Source of the DNA: CAITSH01 sp025356665
GTDB taxonomy: Bacteria; Pseudomonadota; Gammaproteobacteria; Burkholderiales; SG8-39
Reading direction: 5' to 3'
Assembly (NCBI GenBank): GCA_025356665.1
Contig: JANXRV010000019.1
Coordinates: forward strand, 62,001 to 126,000
Length of the DNA: 64,000 nt
Below are positions 27,554 through 34,678 of this stretch, one piece after another. The notes beneath the pieces were generated by a model. The model saw only the letters and a list, made by a program, of their open reading frames with translations. It had not been told where the DNA came from and did no database searches. The position numbers and the translations under genes are program-made. Each line of letters opens with the position of its first letter. The stretch's first letter is position 1.

Positions 27554-28687
27554 ATGAACGCCACACTTGCCCTCGCGCGTGAACTTATTAGCCGCCGCTC
27601 GGTAACGCCCGAAGACGGAGGCTGCCAGGCACTGCTTAGCACCCGACTGGCCGCCGCGGGGTTTCAGATCCATCACATACCCAGAGGGGGAGTCGTCAAC
27701 CTGTGGGCACGGCACGGGAGTACTGCACCGGTAGTCTGTTTCGCCGGGCACACAGATGTGGTTCCTCCGGGGCCATTGACCCAGTGGATCAACGATCCAT
27801 TTTCCCCAGAGGAGCGTGACGGTCGCCTATACGGTCGCGGTGCGGCTGACATGAAAACCTCCGTGGCGGCCTTCACTGTGGCAGCAGAGCGATTTGTCGC
27901 CGAACATCCGAACCATGCGGGGTCCATCGCCATTCTCCTGACATCGGACGAGGAAGGCGATGCGATCGATGGAACCGTCAGGGTTATCGAGACCTTGACC
28001 GAACGCGGCGAAGGTATCGACTACGCTATCGTTGGCGAGCCGACGTGCGTGACCAGATTTGGCGACACAATCAAGAACGGACGGCGCGGTTCACTCTCTG
28101 GAACGCTGCACATAAAAGGCGTACAAGGACATATCGCATACCCGCACCTGGCGAAAAATCCCATCCATCTGGCGATGCCGGCCCTTGCTGAGCTCGGAGA
28201 GGTAAGCTGGGATCAGGGTAACGCGCATTTCCCGCCCACCTCGTGGCAGATTTCCAATATCCGCGCGGGCACCGGCGCATCCAATGTCATCCCTGGTGAG
28301 CTGACCGTACTCTTCAATTTCCGTTTCTCGACCGCGAGTACCGCGGAGGCACTTCAGATCCGCGTTCATGAAATTCTTGATCGACATGGGCTTCAGTACG
28401 ACCTTAAATGGACATTGGGCGCGAGCCCCTTCCTTACTGTCGCCGGCCCCCTGCTCAAGGCGGCAATCCGTGCCGTCAGTGAGGTCACAGGTGTTGAAGC
28501 CGAAGTCAGCACAACGGGAGGCACCTCGGATGGCCGCTTTATCGCGGTGGTTGCCAAAGAAGTCATCGAATTCGGTCCGCTCAACGATTCCATCCACAAA
28601 CTCAACGAATATGTGGAGATTGCAGATATCGAACCGCTGACACGAATTTATGGACGAATTCTCGAAAAACTGCTGTTAGCCGCCTGA
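27554..28687 (+). CDS. dapE: Succinyl-diaminopimelate desuccinylase
   Basis: DapE removes succinate to give LL-diaminopimelate, completing the dapC-dapD-dapE set. It is an M20-family dizinc hydrolase: GHTDVVPPG (His66, Asp68), GRGAADMKT with the bridging Asp, and TSDEEGDAIDGT with the catalytic Glu pair. The late metal and substrate residues are in TTGGTSDGRF and EFGPLNDSIHKLNE. The 377 residues fit the family. It follows about 110 bases that contain a weak inverted repeat (CTGGAAA 27475-27481, TTTCCAG 27499-27505). Confidence 0.97.
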   Translation: MNATLALARELISRRSVTPEDGGCQALLSTRLAAAGFQIHHIPRGGVVNLWARHGSTAPVVCFAGHTDVVPPGPLTQWINDPFSPEERDGRLYGRGAADMKTSVAAFTVAAERFVAEHPNHAGSIAILLTSDEEGDAIDGTVRVIETLTERGEGIDYAIVGEPTCVTRFGDTIKNGRRGSLSGTLHIKGVQGHIAYPHLAKNPIHLAMPALAELGEVSWDQGNAHFPPTSWQISNIRAGTGASNVIPGELTVLFNFRFSTASTAEALQIRVHEILDRHGLQYDLKWTLGASPFLTVAGPLLKAAIRAVSEVTGVEAEVSTTGGTSDGRFIAVVAKEVIEFGPLNDSIHKLNEYVEIADIEPLTRIYGRILEKLLLAA

Positions 28688-28692
28688 CTGCA

Positions 28693-29574
28693 GTGTCAAC
28701 AAAACAGACCACCCTGCGCGCCCTACTGCGCGACTGCACGGCGCAGTTTCGTAAAGCCGGACTACATTACGGGCATGGCACGCACAATGCCGCCGAGGAA
28801 GCCTCTTGGCTGTTTTGCCATGTACTTGACATGCCTTGGGACCTTCTGAGTGCGGCTCTGGACAATGAGCCCAGCGCAAAGGAGCGATTGCGCATCACAA
28901 CTCTCTGCCGGCGTCGACTGATAGAGCACATTCCCATGGCCTACCTTATCAAGGAGGCGTGGCTCGGCGAGTACCGATTTTACGTTGACCAGCGCACAAT
29001 CGTTCCACGCTCCTTCATAGCTGAACTGCTCCACGAAAGTCTATCCCCGTGGGTAAAATTGCCCGGACGCGTCACAAATGTACTCGACATGTGCACCGGA
29101 TCCGGATGCCTCGCGATACTTGCAGCACTGGCATTTCCCAAAGCTGCGGTCGATGCGGCAGATATCTCAAGCGCCGCGTTGAAGGTGGCACAGCGCAACG
29201 TTTCTGATTATCGGCTGCAGAGCCGCGTAACCCTGCTCAAGTCGGATATTTTCTCTGCAGACGGGTTTGGACAATACGATTTAATTCTGGCCAATCCTCC
29301 CTACGTCAATGCAGCCAGCATGCGTCGACTGCCTCGGGAGTACAGACATGAACCCGAACTTGCGCTAGCTTCCGGCAAAGACGGCCTGGATGCGCTAAGG
29401 GGTATCCTGAGCGGTGCCGGGAGGCACCTTAAGCCGAAGGGATTGCTCGTGGTTGAAATCGGCCATAACAGAATAGCCGTCGAAAAAGCCTTTCCGCACA
29501 TTGCATTCACCTGGCTGGACGTCAGCGCGGGAGAAGACTTCGTATTCCTCCTGGAGCGCACGCAACTCGATTAG
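28693..29574 (+). CDS. prmB: 50S ribosomal protein L3 N5-glutamine methyltransferase PrmB
   Basis: PrmB methylates a glutamine of ribosomal protein L3 and helps 50S assembly. The Rossmann SAM site is LDMCTGSGCLA (131-141) and the glutamine-binding motif is NPPY (201-204). The N-terminal helical domain with IPMAYLIKEAWLGEYRFYVD and VPRSFIAELL distinguishes PrmB from the release-factor enzyme PrmC. The start is a GTG 5 bases after the dapE stop, so it is probably in the same transcript. The tRNA cluster on the other strand follows. Confidence 0.93.
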   Translation: MSTKQTTLRALLRDCTAQFRKAGLHYGHGTHNAAEEASWLFCHVLDMPWDLLSAALDNEPSAKERLRITTLCRRRLIEHIPMAYLIKEAWLGEYRFYVDQRTIVPRSFIAELLHESLSPWVKLPGRVTNVLDMCTGSGCLAILAALAFPKAAVDAADISSAALKVAQRNVSDYRLQSRVTLLKSDIFSADGFGQYDLILANPPYVNAASMRRLPREYRHEPELALASGKDGLDALRGILSGAGRHLKPKGLLVVEIGHNRIAVEKAFPHIAFTWLDVSAGEDFVFLLERTQLD

Positions 29575-29645
29575 AGCCGAGCGACGTTGCAAAGGGGGGC
29601 GCAAGATAAGGCCGAAATCGAACTAAACTCGACGGCGCGGGAGGT

Positions 29646-29722
29646 TGGGGTGGCTGACGGGACTCGAACCCGCGACAACCGGAATCACAATCCGGGACTC
29701 TACCAACTGAGCTACAGCCACC
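29646..29722 (-). tRNA. tRNA-His (GTG)
   Basis: The cloverleaf is complete on the minus strand: acceptor GTGGCTG pairs with CAGCCAC, the D-arm contains AGCTCAGTTGGTAGAG, the anticodon loop TTGTGAT gives anticodon GTG, and the T-arm has GGTTCGAGTCC. The CCA end is encoded. A G before the acceptor (29722) can supply the G-1 that is characteristic of histidine tRNA and pairs with C73. Confidence 0.96.
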
Positions 29723-29741
29723 ATTACCTTACTTAACTTCT

Positions 29742-29818
29742 TGGCGCACCCGACAGGACTCGAACCTGTAACCGCCGGCTTAGAAGGCCGGTGCTCTATC
29801 CAGTTGAGCTACGGGCAC
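29742..29818 (-). tRNA. tRNA-Arg (TCT)
   Basis: A complete minus-strand cloverleaf of 77 bases. Acceptor GTGCCCG pairs with CGGGTGC using two G-U pairs, the anticodon stem CCGGC/GCCGG holds loop CTTCTAA with anticodon TCT (AGA codons), and the T-loop is GTTCGAGTC. CCA is encoded. It is the middle of the Pro-Arg-His cluster. Confidence 0.96.
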
Positions 29819-29831
29819 TCCGTCGGGCATC

Positions 29832-29859
29832 GTGCCGTTCACTTTGGGATGAACGGCAC
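29832..29859 (-). repeat. Perfect 9-bp inverted repeat between tRNA-Pro and tRNA-Arg
   Basis: GTGCCGTTC (29832-29840) and GAACGGCAC (29851-29859) are exact complements around a 10-base loop, filling nearly the whole spacer between two tRNAs of one transcript. No T-run follows on either strand, so a terminator is unlikely. A processing hairpin is the natural inference. Confidence 0.6.
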
Positions 29860-29865
29860 ATTTAT

Positions 29866-29942
29866 TGGTCGGGGTGGAGAGATTTGAACTCCCGACATCC
29901 TGGTCCCAAACCAGGCGCGCTACCAGGCTACGCTACACCCCG
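29866..29942 (-). tRNA. tRNA-Pro (TGG)
   Basis: A complete 77-base cloverleaf on the minus strand. Acceptor CGGGGTG pairs with CACCCCG, the anticodon stem CCTGG/CCAGG holds loop TTTGGGA with anticodon TGG, and the T-arm contains GGGAGTTCAAATCTC. CCA is encoded. It is the first tRNA after the predicted promoter. Confidence 0.96.
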
Positions 29943-29953
29943 AGAGGCGGCGA

Positions 29954-29983
29954 ATTGTACTCCCTTGAAGCGCTCTAGGTCAA
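29954..29983 (-). promoter_or_regulatory. Promoter of the Pro-Arg-His tRNA cluster
   Basis: On the minus strand TTGACC (29978-29983) and TACAAT (29954-29959) are separated by 18 bases, both five-of-six matches to sigma-70 consensus. A start near 29947 would fall five or so bases before the mature 5' end of tRNA-Pro. This is the strongest promoter seen in the window. Confidence 0.65.
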
Positions 29984-30140
29984 TGCAAAGTCTATTCCTA
30001 CGCGGTCTGCGCCTGAAGGAAATACGGCAAAAGCATAAAAACCAACTCCGCCCCTTTACTATTTCTAACCAGCCACACCCGCCGCTCGTCATAGGGAAAA
30101 GTCAGCTAAGTCCCTGTTTGTAGGCGCTCCAATTTATGCC

Positions 30141-30169
30141 TTGCCGCCTACATATTTTTCTGGTATCAA
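30141..30169 (+). promoter_or_regulatory. Possible promoter of dksA
   Basis: TTGCCG (30141-30146) and TATCAA (30164-30169) are 17 bases apart on the plus strand, predicting a start near 30176, just upstream of the chosen dksA ATG. The match is moderate. The roughly 260 bases between tRNA-Pro and dksA show nothing else besides the divergent tRNA promoter. Confidence 0.4.
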
Positions 30170-30206
30170 GTCGCCTTGGTTTTTTATTTTGGAGCTCGTT
30201 TCTAAA

Positions 30207-30632
30207 ATGTCCGTTGATCTCTTGCACAAACAATTCTTGGCCTATGCCCCCAAAAAGGGCGAGGAATACATGAACGCGAAACAGCGGACGCACTTCCGGA
30301 AAATTCTGGAAGCGCTCAAATCCGAACTGGGTCAGGACATCGATCGAACCGTCCATACCATGCAGGATGAAGCCACTGTTTTCGCAGATCCCAATGATCG
30401 CGCCAGCCAGGAATCCGATATGGCGCTTGAGCTGCGTAATCGCGATCGCGAACGCAAATTAATCAAGAAAATAGACGAAACAATCGCCAAAATTGATGCC
30501 GAAGACTACGGTTATTGTGAAAGTTGCGGTGTCGAAATCGGCCTGAAACGACTGGAAGCACGCCCTACTGCCACGCTCTGCATCGACTGCAAAACGCTCG
30601 ACGAGCTGCGCGAAAAGCAGGTCGCAAAGTAA
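30207..30632 (+). CDS. dksA: RNA polymerase-binding transcription factor DksA
   Basis: DksA binds the secondary channel of RNA polymerase and, with ppGpp, tunes rRNA and amino-acid promoters. The product has the coiled-coil with the tip DPNDRASQESDMALE and a C4 zinc finger (CESC ... CIDC). I use the ATG at 30207 (141 residues), although GGAG is 12 bases away. The ATG at 30270 has a better-placed GAGGA and would give 120 residues but still keeps all key parts. The frame continues upstream to 30141, which is inside the predicted promoter and so not coding. Confidence 0.94.
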   Translation: MSVDLLHKQFLAYAPKKGEEYMNAKQRTHFRKILEALKSELGQDIDRTVHTMQDEATVFADPNDRASQESDMALELRNRDRERKLIKKIDETIAKIDAEDYGYCESCGVEIGLKRLEARPTATLCIDCKTLDELREKQVAK

Positions 30633-30645
30633 ATTTCCCGGCCAT

Positions 30646-30674
30646 AAAAAAAGGGCGCCTAGGCGCCCTTTTCT
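30646..30674. terminator. Bidirectional terminator between dksA and pnp
   Basis: A perfect palindrome AAGGGCGCCTAGGCGCCCTT (30651-30670) is preceded by an A-run and followed by TTTT. It can end dksA on the plus strand and pnp on the minus strand; the longer T-run (seven) is on the pnp side. Confidence 0.85.
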
Positions 30675-30688
30675 ATTTGTCCCGCGAA

Positions 30689-32794
30689 TCAGGCCGGCGT
30701 CGCTGGAGCATCTTCGAGAATTGCCTTCATTGAGAGGCGTACGCGGCCTTTTTCGTCAGCCTCGAGAACCTTAACCTTGACCTGCTGGCCTTCCTTGAGG
30801 TGGTCGGACACATTGGCAACACGTTCCTTGCTGATTTGCGAAATGTGCAACAAGCCGTCTTTGCCGGGCAGCAATTGCACGATCGCACCGAAGTCGAGCA
30901 ATTTGAGTACCGTACCGTCATACACTCGGCCTACTTCGACATCTGCCGTGATGTCTTCAATCTTTTTCTTGGCTATCATGCCGCCATCAGAATTCACGCA
31001 GGCAATGGAAATTGTACCGTCATCGCCGATCTCAATGGTCGTGCCGGTTTCTTCCTGAATACCGCGAATGACGACACCACCTTTGCCGATAACGTCGCGG
31101 ATTTTCTCTGGATTGATCTTGATTTTGATAATGCGCGGCGCAAAGCTCGAAATATCCTGACGCGACGTCCCCAGAGCATCTTTCATGATCCCGAGGATGT
31201 GCAAACGAGCCTCACAAGCCTGGGCCAGAGCCACTTGCATGATTTCCTTTGTGATGCCCTCAATCTTGATGTCCATCTGCAGCGCGGTAACGCCGTTCTC
31301 GGTTCCGGCCACTTTGAAGCCCATGTCGCCGAGGTGATCCTCGTCTCCAAGAATGTCGGTCAGCACGGCAAAGCGGTTGCCTTCCTTGATAAGTCCCATC
31401 GCAATACCGGCTACATGCTCCTTCATGGGAACACCGGCATCCATCAGCGCGAGACTACCGCCGCAAACCGAGGCCATCGAAGAGGAGCCGTTTGATTCGG
31501 TGATTTCCGATACCACGCGCATGCTGTAGCCGAACTCCTCAGCAGAGGGCAGTACCGCCAGCAGGGCGCGCTTAGCAAGCCGACCGTGGCCGATCTCGCG
31601 ACGCTTGGGTGTTCCCACGCGCCCTGTCTCGCCGGTAGCATAGGGAGGCATGTTGTAGTGAAGCATGAAGCGGTCTTTATATTCGCCCATGAGGGCATCA
31701 ATGATTTGCTCATCGCGACCGGTTCCCAGCGTGGCAACCACGATGGCCTGCGTTTCGCCACGCGTGAACAAAGCCGAACCGTGGGTGCGCGGCAGCACGC
31801 CGGTACGAATGGTGATTGGACGCACCGTACGGGTATCGCGGCCATCAATGCGTGGCTCGCCTTCAAGAATCTGCGTACGCACAATTTTGGATTCCATGGC
31901 GAAGCAAAGGTCTTTCACGGCATTCGCATTCGGCCCCCCCTCGGTTCCGACGCCAAGCTGTTCAAAAACGCGCTTCCAGATTTCGTCAATTTTGGTCGAT
32001 CGCGCCTGCTTCTGCTTGATGCCGAAGGCTGCGCGCAGATCCGCTTCCGCGAGAGATGCGATTTTGGCGGCAAGGGGCTCGTCCTTGGCCGGAGGCTGCC
32101 AATCCCATGCCGGCTTGCCAGCCTCGTCAGCCAGTTCGTTGATGGCCTGGATGGCGACCTGCATCTGTTGGTGACCGAACACCACCGAACCGAGCATGAT
32201 CTCTTCCGACAGTTGCTTCGCCTCGGACTCGACCATCAGCACGGCATGCTCTGTACCAGCTACGACAAGATTGAGTTTCGATTCTGTCAATTGCGCCGGT
32301 GTGGGGTTCAGAACATATTGGTCATTGATGTAGCCGACGCGTGCCGCGCCGATCGGACCGTTGAACGGAATTCCGGCCAGTGTAAGTGCGGCGGAACATC
32401 CGATCAGGGAAACGATATCAGGATCGACTTCGGGATTTACTGACATTACGGTCGCGACAACCTGTACTTCGTTGTAGAAACCGTCAGGAAACAGCGGGCG
32501 GATCGGACGATCGATAAGGCGGCTAGTCAGGGTTTCCTTCTCTGAAGGCCGGCCCTCGCGCTTGAAGAAGCCACCGGGAATCTTGCCGGCTGCGTAGGTT
32601 TTTTCAAGGTAATCGCACGTCAGGGGGAAGAAATCCTGGCCGGGCTTTGCGTGCTTCGAGGCGGTAACCGCGCACAATACGACGGTGTCATCTACGCTGA
32701 TCAAAACGGCACCGTCGGCCTGGCGGGCAATTTCGCCCGTTTCCAGTGTGACCTGATGCGCGCCATAGGTAAATATCTTCTTGACTGGATTCAA
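30689..32794 (-). CDS. pnp: Polyribonucleotide nucleotidyltransferase (PNPase)
   Basis: PNPase degrades RNA from the 3' end using phosphate and is a degradosome component. It has two RNase PH domains (FFKREGRPSEKETLTSRLID in the first, GSSSMASVCGGSLALMDAG in the second) joined by a helical domain, then KH (IRDVIGKGGVVIRGIQEETG) and S1 (VGRVYDGTVLKLLDFGAIV). I choose the TTG at 32794 (NPVKKIFTYG) because AAGGA is seven bases upstream. A GTG at 32824 is in frame without a binding site. At about 701 residues it is normal. The last ~10 residues after the S1 domain are short compared with some relatives. Confidence 0.96.
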   Translation of the reverse strand: MNPVKKIFTYGAHQVTLETGEIARQADGAVLISVDDTVVLCAVTASKHAKPGQDFFPLTCDYLEKTYAAGKIPGGFFKREGRPSEKETLTSRLIDRPIRPLFPDGFYNEVQVVATVMSVNPEVDPDIVSLIGCSAALTLAGIPFNGPIGAARVGYINDQYVLNPTPAQLTESKLNLVVAGTEHAVLMVESEAKQLSEEIMLGSVVFGHQQMQVAIQAINELADEAGKPAWDWQPPAKDEPLAAKIASLAEADLRAAFGIKQKQARSTKIDEIWKRVFEQLGVGTEGGPNANAVKDLCFAMESKIVRTQILEGEPRIDGRDTRTVRPITIRTGVLPRTHGSALFTRGETQAIVVATLGTGRDEQIIDALMGEYKDRFMLHYNMPPYATGETGRVGTPKRREIGHGRLAKRALLAVLPSAEEFGYSMRVVSEITESNGSSSMASVCGGSLALMDAGVPMKEHVAGIAMGLIKEGNRFAVLTDILGDEDHLGDMGFKVAGTENGVTALQMDIKIEGITKEIMQVALAQACEARLHILGIMKDALGTSRQDISSFAPRIIKIKINPEKIRDVIGKGGVVIRGIQEETGTTIEIGDDGTISIACVNSDGGMIAKKKIEDITADVEVGRVYDGTVLKLLDFGAIVQLLPGKDGLLHISQISKERVANVSDHLKEGQQVKVKVLEADEKGRVRLSMKAILEDAPATPA

Positions 32795-32868
32795 AGTAGT
32801 GTCCTTTTCGATCACGAGCGGCACGTGCCGCCGGCGTTACTGCTGGAGAGAAGATCGCGGAACTTCCG

Positions 32869-32906
32869 CACGAAACAAAACGCCCACCTGAAGAAAGGTG
32901 GGCGTT
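32869..32906 (-). terminator. Hairpin downstream of rpsO (terminator or RNase III site)
   Basis: An 11-bp perfect stem, AACGCCCACCT (32879-32889) with AGGTGGGCGTT (32896-32906), around GAAGAA. On the minus strand it is followed by TTTTGTTTCG. In E. coli the rpsO-pnp spacer similarly holds a terminator plus RNase III processing hairpin that autoregulates pnp. Confidence 0.75.
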
Positions 32907-32916
32907 CGATGACGCT

Positions 32917-33186
32917 TTACTTGCGAAGGCCGAGTCGCTCGATCAACTTGCGGTAGCTATCGGCGTTCTTGCGCTTGAGGTAATCGAGCATCTTGCGCCT
33001 CTGGCTTACCATCCGGAGCAAACCGCGACGGGAATGGTGATCCTTGACATGAGCCTTGAAGTGACCGGTAAGCTCATTGATACGTGAGGTCAGGAGCGCA
33101 ACCTGTACTTCTGGCGATCCGGTATCGCCCTTGATACGTTGATAGTCCTGAATGGTCTGCGCTTTTTGCGCGGAAGTAGCCGGCAT
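32917..33186 (-). CDS. rpsO: 30S ribosomal protein S15
   Basis: S15 binds 16S rRNA early and organises the central domain; it often represses its own translation through the leader. The 89 residues are the full family length and include GDTGSPEVQVALLTSRINEL, HVKDHHSRRGLLRMVSQRR and KRKNADSYRKLIERLGLRK. It lies between truB (about 145 bases upstream) and pnp in the usual truB-rpsO-pnp order. Confidence 0.98.
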   Translation of the reverse strand: MPATSAQKAQTIQDYQRIKGDTGSPEVQVALLTSRINELTGHFKAHVKDHHSRRGLLRMVSQRRKMLDYLKRKNADSYRKLIERLGLRK

Positions 33187-33218
33187 GTCGGTACGCTCGT
33201 TGAATTAATGAAGCGCGG

Positions 33219-33248
33219 ATTCTACCTTAAAATCATAGCGTTCCACAA
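33219..33248 (-). promoter_or_regulatory. Predicted promoter of rpsO-pnp
   Basis: TTGTGG (33243-33248) and TAGAAT (33219-33224) on the minus strand are 18 bases apart; TAGAAT matches five of six -10 positions. A start near 33212 leaves a leader of about 25 bases. It lies in the 144-base truB-rpsO spacer, which also contains two copies of ATCCGCCCCT. Confidence 0.5.
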
Positions 33249-33330
33249 GAGAATCCGCCCCTAAATACGGCCTAGATTCGATCCGCCCCTCCATCGTGAA
33301 TCCTGGTGCACGGCGGCGAAAAACCCGCAC

Positions 33331-34227
33331 CTACAAGCTAATCAGTCGCTTAGGATGCAACTGCCCTCCCATTAGCGCTTCGGCAACCCCAAGAAATTGG
33401 CCCGTTTCCGAATAGACACGCGTGACACCGGCGGGGATATCCATACCCGGCAGCGCCTGTCCCTGCAAAAACCGCTTTGTTTGGGATGCATCCAGAGTCA
33501 CTTTCCCGAGACTTGCGATCAACCAATCCGCAGGCAAGATAAACTCGTCACGCTGCTCGCGTGAATGCTGCTCAAGGGCAAAAAACGTCTGTGCCTGCGT
33601 GACTCCAAACGGGCCTACGGCGGTCCGACGCAATGCCCCGAGGTGGGCGGCACAGTTGAGGGTTTTGCCGATATCTTCGGCGAGGACACGTATGTAAGTT
33701 CCCTTACTGCATCGCACCTTGATCCGGAACGCATTACCGTCGAAACTAATCAGCTCGATTTGACTTATCGTTATGTTGCGTGGCTCGCGCTCTAGCGTTT
33801 CTCCGGCGCGGGCATATTCGTAAAGTGGCTTTCCATCACGCTTCAGTGCCGAATACATCGGCGGAATCTGTGTAGTCGGACCGAGAAATTGGGCCAGCGC
33901 CCTCCCTACTGTTTCAGCGCTGACGCTGACATCGGTGCGCTCAATAACCTCACCCTCCGCATCCCCTGTCGAGGTGCGCTCACCAAGACGCACCAGTGCC
34001 TCATATTCCTTGTCTGCATCGAGCAGACCAAAGGAGAATTTTGTGGCCTCACCGAAACATATGGGTAAAAGACCGCTCGCCAGAGGATCGAGCGTGCCTG
34101 TGTGCCCCGCAGAGGCCGCTTCGTAGAGCCGTCGCACCTGTTGCAAAGCGGCGTTGGAGGTGAGGCCAAGGGCCTTGTCGAGCAGCAAAACACCGTCCAA
34201 AGGACGGGTAATGCGTTTGGGCTTCAC
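33331..34227 (-). CDS. truB: tRNA pseudouridine(55) synthase TruB
   Basis: TruB makes pseudouridine 55 in the T-loop of tRNAs. The catalytic motif is GHTGTLDPLASGLLPICFG with the nucleophilic Asp. LDKALGLTSNAALQQVRRL at the N-terminus and CSKGTYIRVLAEDIG are also conserved. The C-terminal PUA-like part is present (GVTRVYSETGQFLGVAEA). The 298-residue length is typical. Its start codon shares one base with the rbfA stop. Confidence 0.97.
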   Translation of the reverse strand: MKPKRITRPLDGVLLLDKALGLTSNAALQQVRRLYEAASAGHTGTLDPLASGLLPICFGEATKFSFGLLDADKEYEALVRLGERTSTGDAEGEVIERTDVSVSAETVGRALAQFLGPTTQIPPMYSALKRDGKPLYEYARAGETLEREPRNITISQIELISFDGNAFRIKVRCSKGTYIRVLAEDIGKTLNCAAHLGALRRTAVGPFGVTQAQTFFALEQHSREQRDEFILPADWLIASLGKVTLDASQTKRFLQGQALPGMDIPAGVTRVYSETGQFLGVAEALMGGQLHPKRLISL

Positions 34228-34583
34228 TATTCGCTTTTGTCCGCGACCGCTTTGTCGATCAGTTCGGACAAATGCATACCCCGCTCAACCGACGCGTCAA
34301 AGACAAAGTGCAATTCCGGCATGATGCGCGTTTTTATGCGACGCGCAAGCGCGGAACGCAGGAAACCGGACGCCCTGTTCAGGCCCTCGCCAGTCTGCTC
34401 GTGATCGGCTTTAGTCCCCAGCGTAGTGAACCAAATCTTTGCGTGCGAGAGATCTGCGGTCACATCCACACCGGTAAAGGTGACGAAGCCAACCCGCGGG
34501 TCCTTCAACTCCAGGCGTATCAGCTCGGAGAGATCGCGTTGAATCTGTTCAGCAATGCGGCTTAGTCGCGCTTTATTGGCCAT
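34227..34583 (-). CDS. rbfA: Ribosome-binding factor A
   Basis: RbfA helps mature the 5' end of 16S rRNA and is needed in the cold. The small KH-type protein (118 residues) begins ANKARLSRIAEQIQRDLSEL and contains LKDPRVGFVTFTGVDVTADLSHAKIW (in two overlapping motifs), then RIKTRIMPELHFVFDASVERG. It follows infB after about 95 bases with a strong inverted repeat and overlaps truB by 1 base, so it is translated together with truB. Confidence 0.97.
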   Translation of the reverse strand: MANKARLSRIAEQIQRDLSELIRLELKDPRVGFVTFTGVDVTADLSHAKIWFTTLGTKADHEQTGEGLNRASGFLRSALARRIKTRIMPELHFVFDASVERGMHLSELIDKAVADKSE

Positions 34584-34605
34584 GGCTTGTCACCTGTCGG
34601 GAGCA

Positions 34606-34656
34606 TTGCCCCCGGTGGGGTCGGCGACATGCCGCCACCCAGCGGCTCGGGGGCAA
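34606..34656 (-). repeat. Nested inverted repeat between infB and rbfA
   Basis: TTGCCCCCG (34606-34614) and CGGGGGCAA (34648-34656) form a 9-bp outer stem. Inside, GGGT (34618-34621) pairs with ACCC (34637-34640) and GGCG (34623-34626) with CGCC (34633-34636). No T-run follows, so this is a structured RNA spacer rather than a terminator. Confidence 0.55.
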
Positions 34657-34678
34657 AGCTGTCACCCGACCGACCTCG

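Noticed and set aside
30141..30206. Longer DksA start 22 codons upstream
   Set aside because: It coincides with the predicted promoter -35 box and lacks a ribosome binding site.
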